Part shown: in pieces, positions 1 to 8,813 of the stretch
Layout: the number at the start of each line of letters is the position of its first letter
How positions within the stretch are numbered: position 1 is the stretch's first letter
Source of the DNA: CAZHTS01 sp964535315
GTDB taxonomy: Bacteria > Chloroflexota > Anaerolineae > Anaerolineales > Anaerolineaceae
Assembly (NCBI GenBank): GCA_964535315.1
Contig: CAZHTS010000042.1
Location: forward strand, 1 to 40,089
Reading direction: 5' to 3'
DNA: 40,089 nt
Made by a program: the position numbers and the translations under genes
The notes under the pieces: model-generated
Database searches by the model: none
Told to the model about the DNA's origin: nothing
What the model saw: the letters and a program-made list of their open reading frames with translations, nothing else

Positions 1-152
1 TGATCGCCGGGCTGCTCTGGCAGGGCGCCGGCAGCTGGCAGGGCTTCGGCCCCAGCGCGCCATTCTTTTTCGGCGCCGGGTTGTCCCTTCTGGCGGCCGT
101 ACTGATGGCAATGTGGAAGCCAGCTCCAACGCATTCCAATCAGACGCTATGA
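1..152 (+). CDS. MFS-type transporter, C-terminal end (partial)
   Basis: The window opens inside a plus-strand frame whose first whole codon is at position 3 and whose TGA is at 150-152. The 49 visible residues contain a Gly/Phe-rich stretch (GFGPSAPFFFGAGLSLLAAV) and one hydrophobic helix ending in MAMWKP, followed by a short polar tail. A last helix of this kind with a short tail is typical of major facilitator superfamily permeases, where it would be helix 12. Nothing of the substrate site is visible, so the substrate cannot be named. It could also be another polytopic membrane protein. Confidence 0.55.
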   Translation, partial: IAGLLWQGAGSWQGFGPSAPFFFGAGLSLLAAVLMAMWKPAPTHSNQTL

Positions 153-158
153 TATAAT
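153..158 (+). promoter_or_regulatory. candidate -10 box (TATAAT)
   Basis: A perfect TATAAT lies just after the stop codon of the upstream transporter and 31 bp before the ATG at 190. No good -35 box is seen 17 bp upstream, so this is a weak promoter call. It would start the envelope gene group beginning at 190. Confidence 0.3.
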
Positions 159-189
159 CTGTCCACTCTGATCAATGCCGTGTTTCTGA

Positions 190-1236
190 ATGATCAAGAC
201 CAATACACTTATTATTAAATCGCCCTTTGGGAAACCGGTGTTTTTCAGCATCTGTTTTCTATTAATGCTAACCCTGATCGGCGAGGTTGTGTTGCGTGCC
301 TTGCCTGTAAGAGGGAAGATTCCCATCGCTCTTGATGCCAAATCAGCCTACCCTGAACTAGAAACAAAAAAACGGCGCCTGGACAACTTTTCGCAAAACC
401 ATACCATCGACTGTTTTATCATTGGCAGTTCCACTGCCGATTATGGTTTTGACGTTCAGACCTTTCAAGCCAGGCTTCAGGAAGACAACCACAATTACAC
501 CTGTTTCAACTTCGGCTTCGAGGGCATGATGATGGAGACCACGGCCCAGATGTTGAACATGCTGATCCGGCTCTATCAGCCACGCCTGATCATTTTAGGC
601 ACCTCAGCCGTCGACTTTGACCCCGGTTGTGATGAGGTACGCTGGCTGGCAAAAACACCCTGGTTGGAATACAAGTTGGGAAATTTTTCTCCGCAAGGAT
701 GGCTGGCAGATAAATCGTTTATTTATCAAAGTTTGCTGGCAATCCCCCGTTGGCGCCAGGAGCGTTATTGGAGAGAACTGGAACAGACCCAAAACGAAAT
801 AGATGCGGTCGGTTGGCGCCAGAAACAGGCGCTCTATGATATCGACACCTGGCTTGAGAAAATAAAAGTCAATCAACCTTTGCGGCTAAAAAACTATCAC
901 ATGAACCCGGCTGACATTGAAGGCCTAAAACTCATCCTGTCTACACAACAACAAAACGATCTAAAAATCATTGTGGTAGAAATGCCAATCTACACCCCCT
1001 ATATGCCGATGTATGTAGAAGGCGGGGAATCGGTATACCAGAAAGAATTTAAAACACCGCTGGCCGAGATTGTTGCATCATACAAAACCCCTCTTATCGA
1101 TGGACGCGAATTGGAAAGCACCATCGAAAAAAAAGATTGGAAAGATGGCTTTCACCTTGGGCCCACAGGGGCGCGATTATTTAGCGACTGGGCTGCTGCA
1201 CAAATAGCGCCCCTGCTCTCCACAAGTACCCCTTAA
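190..1236 (+). CDS. Membrane-anchored SGNH/GDSL-like protein
   Basis: 348 residues. One hydrophobic helix at about residues 16-38 anchors the protein, with the rest probably outside the membrane. A block ending IIGSS (G79-S80-S81) followed by TADYGF resembles block I of the SGNH hydrolase fold, with S81 as the likely nucleophile. Near the C-terminus DGFHLGPTGA places D319 and H322 like the Asp-x-x-His of block V. Proteins of this layout (AlgJ/AlgX- or DUF1574-like) often add or remove acetyl groups on cell-surface polysaccharides. The next gene, a large GT-C-like membrane protein, starts 14 bp downstream, so the two are probably co-transcribed and work on an envelope glycan. Enzymatic activity is inferred. 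The ATG at 190 has only a poor ribosome site. Confidence 0.55.
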   Translation: MIKTNTLIIKSPFGKPVFFSICFLLMLTLIGEVVLRALPVRGKIPIALDAKSAYPELETKKRRLDNFSQNHTIDCFIIGSSTADYGFDVQTFQARLQEDNHNYTCFNFGFEGMMMETTAQMLNMLIRLYQPRLIILGTSAVDFDPGCDEVRWLAKTPWLEYKLGNFSPQGWLADKSFIYQSLLAIPRWRQERYWRELEQTQNEIDAVGWRQKQALYDIDTWLEKIKVNQPLRLKNYHMNPADIEGLKLILSTQQQNDLKIIVVEMPIYTPYMPMYVEGGESVYQKEFKTPLAEIVASYKTPLIDGRELESTIEKKDWKDGFHLGPTGARLFSDWAAAQIAPLLSTSTP

Positions 1237-1250
1237 GCGATTTATACCCC

Positions 1251-3608
1251 ATGTCTTTTCCAAAAACATTCTTTCCGCAACAAAGCTTCTCTCTGCTCTT
1301 TTTTATTACCGGGCTGGAGGGCCTTCTGGCGGCAATTGTACTGCTCAGTCAGCCCAGCGAAATTCAGAGTCGGCTGGCGTTGGGCCTTTCCGCTCGTATG
1401 TGGATCATTGTCCTGGTACAGGTCGCCCTGGCCGGGCTGGCAGTTGTTGGGGGATATAAAAGCCGCTCTTTATCTATCCAACGCCAACAACTGTACAATC
1501 GGTTGTTGGCGTCTCGTTGGATCTTGGTATGTATCGGCTTGCTGGGTTTGGCAGGAATAACGAGCCTGTTACTTTTATTCTGGTTACCGGATAATTGGCT
1601 TCATCTGCGCCCTCAGATTACCCGGGTCGCGCCCTTATTTGCCTGGACGGGAATCGCTATTATCCAGTTCGTCTCCATCGCAGCCAAACACCATTTTACC
1701 TCCTGCCCACTATCTCAATTTGAAAAACGCGTCTTGACCAGTATCAGTTTCGTCATACTGTGCACAGCTACGTTGGGATTGGCGTGGAAACAACCGGCAG
1801 AGATTGGCAACTTCTTTCGTATCCGCCTGATTCTGCCGCTGATATGGGGAAGCGCACTGTTATTGTTAGTCAACTCACAATTTGCCCCGAAATCAATCCG
1901 TTGGATCGGCTACCCTGTAGCGTTAGTTTTGTTCTGTTTACCTTTGCTGGATTTATGGGCCAATGGCTACAGTCACCCCTCCGCATTTTTAGGGCTATTT
2001 CCGTTCTCCGACGCTCAAGGATATTACTCCGATGCCCGTAAACTCATCGAAGGGCACCCCTTCTCAGATTTTTCGGGCCGGCGCCCATTTTTTTCTGGCT
2101 TCTTAGCGCTGTTGTTGCTCTTAACCGGTCAAAATTTGCAGTTCTCCGTCCTCATCCTGACCCTCCTGGTTGCTACAGCCTGCTATCTGGCCGGGCAACA
2201 GTTACAGCAGACGGATAACCCGCTATCAGCAGCTTTGTTAGTGATGCTGCTCTTCTTTTTCATTCGTTTCTTTATCGGTACCGTACTTACTGAAACACTG
2301 GGTATCATCTGGGGTTGTATCAGCTTTATCCTGTTATGGCGCGGCTTTGCCATACCCCACCGCCTCTGCCTGCTCAGTGGCATATTCATTCTGGCGCTTG
2401 CCCTGAATACCCGTGCTGGCCCATTCTTTGTGCTTCCATGCATCATCGTCGCTGCACTTTTTGTATTCCCAAAGGAACGCGCTCAGATCAAGACAATCCT
2501 GATTGGCGGGCTGTTGGCTATCTTAATCGGGTTTGCGCTCAACTCGATCAGCGCCAGAATCCTCTCTCCGGACGCCCTGCCTTTTTCAAACTTCTTACAT
2601 TCTCTCTATGGGCTCGTTACGGGTGGAAAAGGCTGGATGCAGATATTCGTTGATCACCCCGAATTGAAATATCTCCCGGATAGAGACTTTGCAGCCGGCG
2701 CATATCCGGTTATTCTTGAAGCCTTTCAATCAAACCCATCCGGCCTCATCAAAGGCATTTTAAAAACATATCAAGATTTCTTCTCATTGGGACGCGTGGG
2801 GGCTTTCAGTTTTCTCAACGGCGAAGAGAAAAACATCACCCAGGCGTTTCAAGCCCTTCTATTCCTCTTAAGCCTGTTGGGCCTATGGCGCATCTATCGA
2901 ACTCCCCAAAAAAGCGACGCACTCGTGTTAGCTACTTTTGCAGGCGTGCTTGGTTCCGTACCTTTTCTGCCCCCTGGCGACGCCTACTTTATGCGGGTGC
3001 AGGCCGCAGTCATTCCAATCCTGTTAATCATCCCCATTCGCGGAATTAACCAGATAATCATCTGGCTAACAAAAAATAAAGACAACTCGCCGGCCTATGA
3101 ATTGCCATTACCAACATCTGGCCCCGCCATTCCCGTGATTATCGCATTGGCCTTCTCCGCCCTGGTGCTGATACCCCCTATGATCATGCGCTATGCCATC
3201 CGGCCAATTTCGCAAGAACCAGCCAGTTGCACAGCAAATGAATTATCATACACAGTGCGCATTCTGCCAGCCAACGTGATTCAAATCCTGGACGACAGGC
3301 AGATCGATCAGGACTGGGTGCCTGATTTAAGTCGTTCGACTTTTACAAAGAACTTGCATGATTTTATGTACACGCGCATCGTCACCAGTATCGACAACGT
3401 CAACCCTCCCCCTGTGGCGATCGCAAATGTCATCTCTCTGCTGGATGGTGAACCCCTATGGCTGATTGACAATCACAATCTCCTAAACGGACGGAACGGC
3501 ATCACCCACGTATGTGGCTACTGGCTCAAACCACCCTGGGAGCGAAGCGGCGCCGTCATCACACCTGTGATTGATGTCAGTGTATTCTATGTAAGCAACG
3601 CATACTGA
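1251..3608 (+). CDS. Large GT-C-like integral membrane protein
   Basis: 785 residues with a long series of hydrophobic helices from about residue 15 to 640, then a polar C-terminal part of about 130 residues. The loop around residues 246-280 has an acidic FSDAQGYYSDA motif followed by a GRRPFFSGFL segment. Acidic residues in an early extracytoplasmic loop followed by many helices is the pattern of GT-C glycosyltransferases, which move sugars from polyprenyl-phosphate donors on the outer side of the membrane. No specific family could be fixed by eye. Its neighbours are an SGNH-like protein (14 bp upstream) and a DUF6544-type protein (20 bp downstream), which suggests one operon for a surface glycan or glycolipid. 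The product call is inferred from architecture. Confidence 0.5.
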   Translation: MSFPKTFFPQQSFSLLFFITGLEGLLAAIVLLSQPSEIQSRLALGLSARMWIIVLVQVALAGLAVVGGYKSRSLSIQRQQLYNRLLASRWILVCIGLLGLAGITSLLLLFWLPDNWLHLRPQITRVAPLFAWTGIAIIQFVSIAAKHHFTSCPLSQFEKRVLTSISFVILCTATLGLAWKQPAEIGNFFRIRLILPLIWGSALLLLVNSQFAPKSIRWIGYPVALVLFCLPLLDLWANGYSHPSAFLGLFPFSDAQGYYSDARKLIEGHPFSDFSGRRPFFSGFLALLLLLTGQNLQFSVLILTLLVATACYLAGQQLQQTDNPLSAALLVMLLFFFIRFFIGTVLTETLGIIWGCISFILLWRGFAIPHRLCLLSGIFILALALNTRAGPFFVLPCIIVAALFVFPKERAQIKTILIGGLLAILIGFALNSISARILSPDALPFSNFLHSLYGLVTGGKGWMQIFVDHPELKYLPDRDFAAGAYPVILEAFQSNPSGLIKGILKTYQDFFSLGRVGAFSFLNGEEKNITQAFQALLFLLSLLGLWRIYRTPQKSDALVLATFAGVLGSVPFLPPGDAYFMRVQAAVIPILLIIPIRGINQIIIWLTKNKDNSPAYELPLPTSGPAIPVIIALAFSALVLIPPMIMRYAIRPISQEPASCTANELSYTVRILPANVIQILDDRQIDQDWVPDLSRSTFTKNLHDFMYTRIVTSIDNVNPPPVAIANVISLLDGEPLWLIDNHNLLNGRNGITHVCGYWLKPPWERSGAVITPVIDVSVFYVSNAY

Positions 3609-3628
3609 TCGGACAACCTGCAAATAAT

Positions 3629-4525
3629 ATGCAAACCATTCTCATTTTCTCCCTCGGCCTGATCGTGTTCATCGCCTTTATCTTGTTGGGATTACGTATC
3701 CCCGCTCCTATCCGTCCGCCACAGGTTGAAGAAACATCAGAAGTAAAAAATGAGCCGTTAGCGCCCCATCTGCCCACGATCTTATATGAGTCAGGTGACA
3801 ACGCCATCGCCCCACACCCTGAAACAGCTATCGTATGGGGCAATGGTAAAATCATTGGCCCCAAAGCCCCACTGCTGGGGCAATTGTGGATTCCCATTTC
3901 CTGGACACTCTATCTAAAACCTGGGCATGCTTTTGTCTGGCGCGCCAGCTTTACCTGGTTCCGCAGCACCAAAATGAGCGGCGGGGATGAATGGCGCAAT
4001 GGGAGCGGCCGCTTCGTCATGGGCGACACCAAAATAGAAAATGAAAATATGGATCGCGGTGAAGCCACAATGCTCTGGCTATATTCACTGGCGTTTACAC
4101 CCACCGCCTTATTATTTGATCCTGAACTAACCTGGGAAACCGTAAACGAAAATTGCATTTTTCTGCGGCAGCCATACAAAAATGAAACCTGGGAGTATAA
4201 ATTGGCTTTTTCCTCACCGGATGAGCGGCACCTCACGCGCGTGGATACTCACCGCACCGCCAGCCGCGATGGACAAAGTATGCCCTATCACATCGAACTT
4301 GATCAGTATCACCGTTACAATACCCTGGAAATCCCCGGGCGGTTGACAGCCGCATGGAACGACGAGCCGCCCTTTCTGTATCTGAATATAGCCGGTGTGA
4401 TTTACAATGCGTCAATCGACGCAGCGCTAAGGCGCGGCATCCTCGATGAGGATGTAAGCGATGAGGATAAAGCCACGAGCAACCTCGTTGAGGCGAATCC
4501 TCAGGAAGAACCCAATGAACAGTGA
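3629..4525 (+). CDS. DUF6544-type protein with N-terminal membrane helix
   Basis: 298 residues. A single hydrophobic helix lies at residues 3-24, followed by a Pro/Glu-rich linker. The middle and C-terminal parts carry FVWRASFTW, then GEATMLWLYSLAFTPTALL, then a segment beginning LTWETVN, and finally a run of beta-strand-like sequence ending in a Lys/Asn/Glu-rich tail. The spacing of these blocks (WxA, then EATMLWLYSLAFTPTALL, then LTWE) matches the DUF6544 (formerly DUF6920) family of conserved proteins of unknown function. It follows the GT-C-like gene by 20 bp and is probably in the same operon. No catalytic residues can be assigned. Confidence 0.55.
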   Translation: MQTILIFSLGLIVFIAFILLGLRIPAPIRPPQVEETSEVKNEPLAPHLPTILYESGDNAIAPHPETAIVWGNGKIIGPKAPLLGQLWIPISWTLYLKPGHAFVWRASFTWFRSTKMSGGDEWRNGSGRFVMGDTKIENENMDRGEATMLWLYSLAFTPTALLFDPELTWETVNENCIFLRQPYKNETWEYKLAFSSPDERHLTRVDTHRTASRDGQSMPYHIELDQYHRYNTLEIPGRLTAAWNDEPPFLYLNIAGVIYNASIDAALRRGILDEDVSDEDKATSNLVEANPQEEPNEQ

Positions 4526-4621
4526 TATGATGGCTGTCCACCGTCCAATTTATGACGAATAACCCGGCAAATAAGGACTTTTGTTTGCCAAAAACTGCGT
4601 ACAATGTGACATGGAACTGTT

Positions 4622-5218
4622 GTGTCCACCAATTTGCTCATGAACTCACCCCACCTGTACTGGCCCGTACCTGATAGTGAAAGCTCCGTTCTGCCCAAAG
4701 CTGGCGAACCGGGCTCGTTTTGGGAAAATCGTGGCGATCGTTTCCACGCCGGGAGTGATATCTACGCCCGCCCCGGCAGCGCCGTACTGTCCGTTCAAAC
4801 CGGCCTGGTGCGCGCCGTAGGAACCTTTACCTCCCCCACCCGCCTTCCCTACTGGAATCTGACGTACAGCGTTTTGATCGAAAACGTCGACGGCATTATT
4901 TTGCATTACGCCGAGTTGGGCGAAGCTTTCGTCGTCCCCGGTCAACCGGTTGCCGCCGGGCAGGTCATCGGCCGGGTCGGCGCCGGGCTCAACCTGGCGC
5001 GCATCGACGCCCAATGCCCCATTTACCTCCAGCACCTCAAGCAAAACGGGACGGCGACCGTGCTCCACCTGGAAGCCCACCGCCAGATGCCGCAGCCCTC
5101 TCCGGACTATCTGGGCGGCAATTACTTTTGCGCCCGGCCGCCGCGTTCTTTGCTCGACCCCGCCGAATATTGGGGCGAGCAGATGTCTAAACAGCCTCTG
5201 GCAAGCTGCGCCAGATAA
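4622..5218 (+). CDS. M23-like (LytM fold) protein
   Basis: 198 residues from a GTG start. HAGSDIYA (first zinc-ligand motif HxxxD), LHYAELGE and LHLEAH follow the order of peptidase M23 cell-wall endopeptidases. The beta-rich core GLVRAVG...VLIENVDGIILHYAEL...GQPVAAGQVIGRVG is typical of that fold. There is no signal peptide, and the usual HxH is altered to HLEAH, so activity is uncertain. The protein could be a scaffold or regulator, or could bind a cell-wall ligand. The GTG at 4622 has a GGA six bases upstream. The ATG at 4640 is the alternative start and would give 192 residues beginning MNSPHLYW. The 96 bp upstream hold no gene, only a TACAAT box at 4600-4605. Confidence 0.55.
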   Translation: MSTNLLMNSPHLYWPVPDSESSVLPKAGEPGSFWENRGDRFHAGSDIYARPGSAVLSVQTGLVRAVGTFTSPTRLPYWNLTYSVLIENVDGIILHYAELGEAFVVPGQPVAAGQVIGRVGAGLNLARIDAQCPIYLQHLKQNGTATVLHLEAHRQMPQPSPDYLGGNYFCARPPRSLLDPAEYWGEQMSKQPLASCAR

Positions 5219-5325
5219 GGTATACTATACAAGATATATGATAAACCTGCGCTCATCCCACTCATTTGGGGTAGTACGAAAACACTTTTTGCAATATACA
5301 ACCTATTATCTCAGGAGGATCAAAC

Positions 5326-7437
5326 GTGGAAAGTGAAGTCTTGAACGGCCTTTTACGGCCAAAGTCTGTGGCAGTAGTTGGCGCCTCGGCGACGCCGGGC
5401 AAAATCGGTTATACCGTACTCGATAACCTGCTCACCGGTGGCTACAAGGGCCCCATTTACCCCATCAATCCCTCGGGCGGCGAAATCCTCGGCCTCAAGG
5501 TCTACGCCACGATGGCGGAAGTCCCCGGCCCGGTGGATGCCGCCATCATCACCGTCCCGGCCAAATTTGTCTCGGGCGTCATCGATGACTGCGGCAAGAA
5601 GGGCGTCAAGGGCCTGATCGTCATTACCTCGGGCTTCAGCGAAGTCGGCCGCCGCGACATGGAAGAAGAGATCGTCAGCAAGGCGCATTCGTACGGCATG
5701 CGCATCCTCGGCCCGAACATCGTCGGCACGCTGTCCAATTCGGACAAGTTGAACGCCTCGTTTGCGCCCTTCCTGCCCCTGGCGGGGAAATCCACGCTGG
5801 TCTCGCAAAGCGGCGCCCTGCTGATCGCCATCGACGCCTCGTCCTTTACCCGCCGGGTTGGTTTCGATAAACTCATCTCCATCGGCAACATGTCAGATGT
5901 CGATTTCGCCGACCTGATCACCTGGCTGAATGATGACGAGAACACCACCTGCATCACGCTCTACATCGAAGGCTTCAAGAACGGTCGCACCTTCATCGAT
6001 GCCAGCCGCAAGGCCAAGAAACCCATCATCGCCCTCAAGGCGGGCGTCTCGGCGCACGGCGCCGCCGCCGCCGCCTCGCATACCGGCTCGCTGGCCGGCG
6101 CCGCCAAGGTCTACGGCGCCGCCTTCCAGCAGGCGGGCGTCATCCAGGCCACCGATCTGAACAACCTGTTCGATCGCTCGCTGGCCCTCTCGCTCCTGCC
6201 GCCCATGAAGGGCGACAACCTGCTCATCATCACCAATGGCGGTGGTGTGGGCGTGCTGGCCACCGACTCGGCCGAACGCTACGGCGTCCCGCTCAAGTTC
6301 GCCCCCGCCGACGTGCAGGAACAGCTCAAGAAGCACATGCCCGAGTTTGGTTCGGCCAAGAACCCGGTTGACCTGACCGGTATGGCCGGCCGCGAATGGT
6401 ACAGCGACTCGGTACGCTACGCCTTCGCCCACCCGTGGGTGGACGGCCTGGCCGTGCTGTACTGCGAAACCGCCATGACCGACCCCAGCGACATCGCCCA
6501 GGGCATCAAGCAGGCCGTGGTTGAATCCGGCGTGACCGACAAACCGGTCACCGTGTCCTTTGTCGGCGGCGAGCGCTCCGAGAAGGCCATGCAGTGGCTG
6601 ATCGAGAACGGTATCCCCGCCTACGGCGCCCCGGATATCGCCATCAACGCCATCGCCGCCTTACGTGAATACGCCCGCATGCAGGCATCCCTCTCCGAGA
6701 CGGTCGAGCCCTGCGCCGGCAACGAGCGCGAAACGGCCCTCAAGGTCATCGCCAAGGCCCGCGCCGAAGGCCGCGGTTCGCTGACCGAAATCGAGGCCAA
6801 AGAAGTCTTCGCCGCTTACGGTTTGCCCGTCACCGCCACCAAGCTGGCCCGCACCGAAGACGAAGCCGTTGCCCTGGCCAAAGAGATCGGCTTCCCGATC
6901 GTGATGAAGATCGTCTCGCCCGACATCCTGCACAAATCGGACGCCGGCGGCGTCAAAGTCAACATCAAGGACGAGAACGGGGTGCGCGAGGCCTTCCGCG
7001 TCATCATGGAAAACGCCCGCAAGTACAAGGCCGACGCCGACATCCACGGCATCGCCATCCAGGAAATGGCCCCGTGGGGCACCGAGGTCATCCTCGGCTC
7101 GGTCAACGACGCTACCTTTGGCCCGACCATCATGTTCGGCCTGGGTGGCATCTTCGTTGAAGTGCTCAAGGACGTCACCTTCCGCGTCACCCCCGTCTCC
7201 AACAGCCAGGCCATGCGCATGCTCGGCGAAATCCGCGGCGCCCCCATCCTGGCCGGCGTGCGCGGCGAAGCCCCGCGCGATCGCCAGGCGATGGCCGACA
7301 CCATCTGCCGCTATTCGAGCATGATCCTCGATCTGGTGGACGAGGTTTCTGAGTCGGACGCCAACCCGGTGCTGGTCTACGAAGAGGGCAAGGGCCTCAA
7401 GGTCGTCGACGCTCGCATCATCCTCAAGAAAAAGTAA
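5326..7437 (+). CDS. ADP-forming acyl/acetyl-CoA synthetase (fused alpha-beta)
   Basis: 703 residues. It catalyses acyl-CoA + ADP + Pi to acid + CoA + ATP, the energy-saving acid-forming step of fermenters, or the reverse. The N-terminal part is a CoA-binding Rossmann domain (SVAVVGASATPGKIG, residues 14-28), followed by two succinyl-CoA-ligase-like domains. SHTGSLAG carries the likely phosphorylated histidine H252. The C-terminal third is an ATP-grasp domain (about residues 470-700) with PIVMKIVSPDILHKSDAGGV. This order is that of single-chain NDP-forming acetyl-CoA synthetases, in which the alpha and beta subunits are fused. The GTG start at 5326 is set by AGGAGG at 5313-5318. Substrate range cannot be read from sequence. 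It stands alone, with a strong terminator after it. Confidence 0.85.
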   Translation: MESEVLNGLLRPKSVAVVGASATPGKIGYTVLDNLLTGGYKGPIYPINPSGGEILGLKVYATMAEVPGPVDAAIITVPAKFVSGVIDDCGKKGVKGLIVITSGFSEVGRRDMEEEIVSKAHSYGMRILGPNIVGTLSNSDKLNASFAPFLPLAGKSTLVSQSGALLIAIDASSFTRRVGFDKLISIGNMSDVDFADLITWLNDDENTTCITLYIEGFKNGRTFIDASRKAKKPIIALKAGVSAHGAAAAASHTGSLAGAAKVYGAAFQQAGVIQATDLNNLFDRSLALSLLPPMKGDNLLIITNGGGVGVLATDSAERYGVPLKFAPADVQEQLKKHMPEFGSAKNPVDLTGMAGREWYSDSVRYAFAHPWVDGLAVLYCETAMTDPSDIAQGIKQAVVESGVTDKPVTVSFVGGERSEKAMQWLIENGIPAYGAPDIAINAIAALREYARMQASLSETVEPCAGNERETALKVIAKARAEGRGSLTEIEAKEVFAAYGLPVTATKLARTEDEAVALAKEIGFPIVMKIVSPDILHKSDAGGVKVNIKDENGVREAFRVIMENARKYKADADIHGIAIQEMAPWGTEVILGSVNDATFGPTIMFGLGGIFVEVLKDVTFRVTPVSNSQAMRMLGEIRGAPILAGVRGEAPRDRQAMADTICRYSSMILDLVDEVSESDANPVLVYEEGKGLKVVDARIILKKK

Positions 7438-7467
7438 AAGCGCTGCCTCACATTCTACCGCGCTGCA

Positions 7468-7505
7468 AAAAAACAGGGACGCCCGAAACGGCGTCCCTGT
7501 TTTTT
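7468..7505. terminator. Bidirectional intrinsic terminator
   Basis: A perfect 16-bp stem (7468-7483 with 7490-7505) closes a 6-base loop. It has T runs on both strands, because the stem itself begins with A6 and ends with T6. It lies 30 bp after the CoA synthetase stop. It also overlaps the TAA stop (7504-7506) of the convergent minus-strand gene, so it can end both transcripts. Confidence 0.9.
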
Positions 7506-7959
7506 ATCTGCCCTGTTGGCGCAACTCGTTCCAGGCTCCCACCCACGGTGTCCCCAGCCGGTGACGCACCGGCACATCCACATTCATTAATTTTTGCCCG
7601 ATCTGCGCTGCGCTCAGCGCTACCGTGGCCCAATCGTCGGCCAGCACCGCCTGGCGCATATTGCGCCCCAGGCGGGCGCTCCACTCCCACTCCATACGAA
7701 AGCGATCCGCCTTGACCCAATAACCGCGCTTTTCCCAGGCCGTTACCGATACATCCACCGTCTGATAAATCTGCTCCAACGCCAGGGCAATAAACGCCGC
7801 CAGGTCGCGGCTGGCCTCGTTGGCCTCGCTCTGGCGCATCAACTCACGCAGCGCCAGGACAATCGCCTTACTTAAATTGGTGCGTTCTTTCCCGGCACTG
7901 TCCGGGTTAATCACTCGACTCAACCAGACCTCCCAATTCGAAAGAATACGCCAGAACAA
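7504..7959 (-). CDS. Conserved-looking hypothetical protein
   Basis: About 151 residues, rich in Trp, Ala and Leu and probably mostly helical. It has no signal peptide or membrane segment and I recognise no family. Features seen are an N-terminal FWRILSNWEVW, a helical middle (ASRDLAAFIALALEQIYQTVD) and a C-terminal segment beginning VRHRLGTPW. The start is uncertain: the frame is open to a stop at 7987-7989 and contains no ATG, so TTG at 7957-7959 is used here, without a clear ribosome site. Coding is supported by the length of the frame, by a composition like real proteins, and by its stop falling inside a bidirectional terminator. Confidence 0.6.
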   Translation of the reverse strand: MFWRILSNWEVWLSRVINPDSAGKERTNLSKAIVLALRELMRQSEANEASRDLAAFIALALEQIYQTVDVSVTAWEKRGYWVKADRFRMEWEWSARLGRNMRQAVLADDWATVALSAAQIGQKLMNVDVPVRHRLGTPWVGAWNELRQQGR

Positions 7960-8020
7960 CGGATCAAAACCGCACGTTGAAACGTCTTATCCTATGACCC
8001 GTTTTTGCGGCTGAAAGCCG

Positions 8021-8047
8021 ATTATATCCCTAAATCGGGTTTATACT
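8021..8047. promoter_or_regulatory. candidate divergent promoter region
   Basis: The gap between the minus-strand gene and the lipoprotein gene holds a perfect TATAAT on the minus strand (8021-8026) and a TATACT on the plus strand (8042-8047). Neither has a convincing -35 box, so both calls are tentative. Confidence 0.3.
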
Positions 8048-8069
8048 TAGCATCTCAGGAGGTTTCACC

Positions 8070-8765
8070 ATGAACAAACGTTTGCACACTCTCTTGCTGG
8101 TGGCAACCGTCGCCGTCATGCTCAGTTGCGCCATCCCACCGGCCGCCAGTGCGCCGGTGCTGACCGCCACCATTGAGGCCGCTCAAACCGAGGCGGTCTC
8201 TACGGCTGTCATGCAAATGACCTTTGACGCCATCCTGCACCCTTCGGCCACCGCCACGCAGCCGCCCCAGACGGCCACCGCCACCCAACCACCGTTGCCC
8301 AGTGATACTCCTACTGCTCTGCCAAGCAATACGCAGCAGATCATCACCCTGCCGCCCACCGTCATGATCAGCCCCATTCCCAGCCGCACCCCCACCCGCT
8401 ACCGCACCAACACCCCGGCCAATACCCTGTGCCGGGTGCTCGAACTCACCCCCGACAGCAAGGCCAAACTGACCCCCGGCGTGGATTTTGACGGGCGTTG
8501 GGTGGTGCAAAACATCAGCGACGACACCTGGCAGGAGGAGAAAGTCGACCTGGTCTACATCAGCGGCACCAAGTTCCAGGAGTTTGAAGACGATTATGAT
8601 TTACGCAAAGACGTCAAACCCAATGGTAAAATCACCCTGGTCGTCGACATGCTCGCCCCCCGCGACCCCGGTCGTTACACCGCCACCTGGGCGCTGGTCA
8701 AAGGCTCAAACCGCTTGTGTACATTTGGCCTGAGTATCACGGTCGTAGAGAGCGAGTCCGAATAA
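8070..8765 (+). CDS. Lipoprotein with NBR1-type Ig-like domain
   Basis: 231 residues. An N-terminal signal ends in VMLSC, so C20 is the probable lipidated cysteine. A Thr/Ala/Pro-rich spacer follows (residues about 50-120). The C-terminal 100 residues (VDFDGRWVVQNISDDTW, then VDMLAPRDPGRYTATWAL and the beta-strand FGLSITVVE) match the Ig-like 'FW' domain of NBR1, found in autophagy receptors and in many secreted Chloroflexota proteins. The bacterial function of that domain is not established; a binding or adhesive role outside the membrane is inferred. The ATG at 8070 follows AGGAGG at 8057-8062. It is separated from the next gene by a 9-bp GC-rich hairpin. Confidence 0.7.
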   Translation: MNKRLHTLLLVATVAVMLSCAIPPAASAPVLTATIEAAQTEAVSTAVMQMTFDAILHPSATATQPPQTATATQPPLPSDTPTALPSNTQQIITLPPTVMISPIPSRTPTRYRTNTPANTLCRVLELTPDSKAKLTPGVDFDGRWVVQNISDDTWQEEKVDLVYISGTKFQEFEDDYDLRKDVKPNGKITLVVDMLAPRDPGRYTATWALVKGSNRLCTFGLSITVVESESE

Positions 8766-8771
8766 TCATCA

Positions 8772-8795
8772 ACGGGCGGGACATACCCCGCCCGT
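8772..8795 (+). terminator. GC-rich hairpin after the lipoprotein gene
   Basis: A 9-bp perfect stem (8772-8780 with 8787-8795) closes a 6-base loop 6 bp after the stop codon. No T run follows, so it is either a weak terminator or an RNA-stabilising 3' hairpin. Confidence 0.45.
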
Positions 8796-8813
8796 ACTGT
8801 ATCGAGGATGTGA

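Noticed and set aside
5353..7304. Several long minus-strand and alternate-frame open reading frames across the CoA synthetase gene
   Set aside because: They are shadows in GC-rich codons; composition is low-complexity (Gly/Ala/Asp runs) and none has a ribosome site or family match, while the plus frame has full domain structure.
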